DNA from: Pseudomonas mandelii
Lineage (GTDB): Bacteria; Pseudomonadota; Gammaproteobacteria; Pseudomonadales; Pseudomonadaceae
Reading direction: 5' to 3'
NCBI RefSeq assembly: GCF_006438925.1
Contig: NZ_RCZA01000006.1
Span: 410,206-462,673, forward strand
DNA length: 52,468 bases
The notes beneath the pieces are model-generated. The model saw nothing but the letters and a program-made list of their open reading frames with translations, had not been told where the DNA came from and made no database searches. The translations under genes and the position numbers were made by a program. Shown piece by piece: positions 52,256-52,468 of the stretch (the first letter of the stretch is position 1; the number at the start of each line of letters is the position of its first letter).

Positions 52256-52468
52256 ATGATGCGACCCGACGCTAAAGTCGAAAAAGTGTACCTCTACCCC
52301 AAGGCCGTGGACTTCCGAAAATCCATCGACGGCCTGGCCGCCTTGGTCGAGCTGGATATCAAGGTCGCGGTGTTCGACCCTGTACTTTTCGTCTTTCTGA
52401 ATCGCCACCGTAATCGAGTGAAAATCCTTTACTGGGAGCGCAACGGCTTCTGCCTTTGGCTCAAGCGC
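52256..52468 (+). CDS. tnpB: IS66 TnpB (Orf2), second copy, partial at window end
   Basis: Starts 'MMRPDAKVEKVYLYPKAVDF' and stays open for 71 codons to the window end, including 'ILYWERNGFCLWLKR' in frame. It differs from copy 1 at few positions and lacks its frameshift. IS66 TnpB is an accessory protein of unknown mechanism that is needed for transposition. Confidence 0.85.
   Translation, partial: MMRPDAKVEKVYLYPKAVDFRKSIDGLAALVELDIKVAVFDPVLFVFLNRHRNRVKILYWERNGFCLWLKR

Larger units (their letters stand above)
51330..52468 (+). mobile_element. Decayed IS66-family insertion remnants
   Basis: The stretch holds pieces of IS66 tnpB and tnpC in disturbed order: a frameshifted tnpB (51449-51807), a shortened tnpC (51824-52212) and the start of a second tnpB (52256 to the window end). 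A direct repeat of about 290 bases (51371-51660 and 52179-52468) includes both tnpB starts. No inverted terminal repeats are evident. It marks the right edge of the glycan operon. Confidence 0.85.

Noticed and set aside
1..52468. CRISPR arrays or an intact prophage
   Set aside because: No regularly spaced direct repeats and no phage structural genes were seen; the repeats present are REP-type inverted units.

Overview
The window looks like part of a Pseudomonas chromosome, most likely of the P. fluorescens group. The signs are REP elements of the 'GCGAGC..GCTCGC' type, a kdpFABC-DE potassium operon, a tRNA-Ser(GGA), glycine-zipper proteins typical of the genus, and a comEA-like gene next to a wbpM remnant, which is the usual right end of the Pseudomonas O-antigen locus. 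No database search was possible. All names rest on reading motifs, gene length and context.

Layout. 1-1977: the 3' end of an RHS polymorphic toxin whose tip reads as an R-STS-ExE ADP-ribosyltransferase, followed by an overlapping small gene that is probably its immunity protein. 2.0-5.6 kb: small secreted, acidic or glycine-rich proteins, a YbjQ-type protein, a decayed serine hydrolase gene and a small membrane protein. 5.9 kb: tRNA-Ser. 6.3-13.4 kb: lipid and acyl-CoA genes (crotonase, PlsC, FadB/FadJ-like enzyme, thiolase) with a CorA transporter and a class I glutamine amidotransferase. 13.8-18.1 kb: a 31-residue membrane protein, a cytochrome c and the conserved trio ATP-grasp / alpha-E / transglutaminase. 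18.5-27 kb: scattered housekeeping and hypothetical genes (RraB-like, speE, a chemoreceptor, DUF962-like, thioesterase, CHAD, patatin). 27.1-35.3 kb: kdpFABCDE on the minus strand, with repeat elements on both sides of kdpC. 35.7-39 kb: ethanolamine-type permease, DUF1989 protein and a GntR regulator. 39.1-41.8 kb: TetR regulator, FabF-like synthase and SDR. 42.0-43.2 kb: comEA-like gene and a wbpM pseudogene with an internal deletion. 43.5-51.3 kb: a seven-gene, A/T-richer operon. 51.3 kb to the end: decayed IS66 remnants.

The most interesting system is the 43.5-51.3 kb operon. Its genes read as a HAD phosphatase-UbiA phosphoribosyltransferase fusion, DprE1, DprE2, a GT-C-like membrane protein, an extended SDR epimerase, a UDP-galactopyranose-mutase-like flavoprotein and a GtrA flippase. 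The first three would together turn PRPP and polyprenyl phosphate into polyprenyl-phospho-arabinofuranose. This is the mycobacterial cell-wall arabinose donor pathway, also known from D-arabinofuranose pilin glycosylation in some P. aeruginosa strains. The GT-C-like protein and GtrA mirror the AftA and Rv3789 neighbours of mycobacterial dprE1/dprE2. Here the set sits where wbpM should be and is bordered by a wbpM wreck on one side and IS66 debris on the other. This suggests that a horizontally acquired arabinofuranose module replaced the usual O-antigen end of the locus.

Other points worth a look are the ADP-ribosyltransferase RHS tip with its immunity gene, a DprE1 with alanine in place of the benzothiazinone-target cysteine, two repeat insertions inside the kdp operon, perfect 27- and 32-nt inverted repeats, and two orphan terminators that may mark small RNAs.
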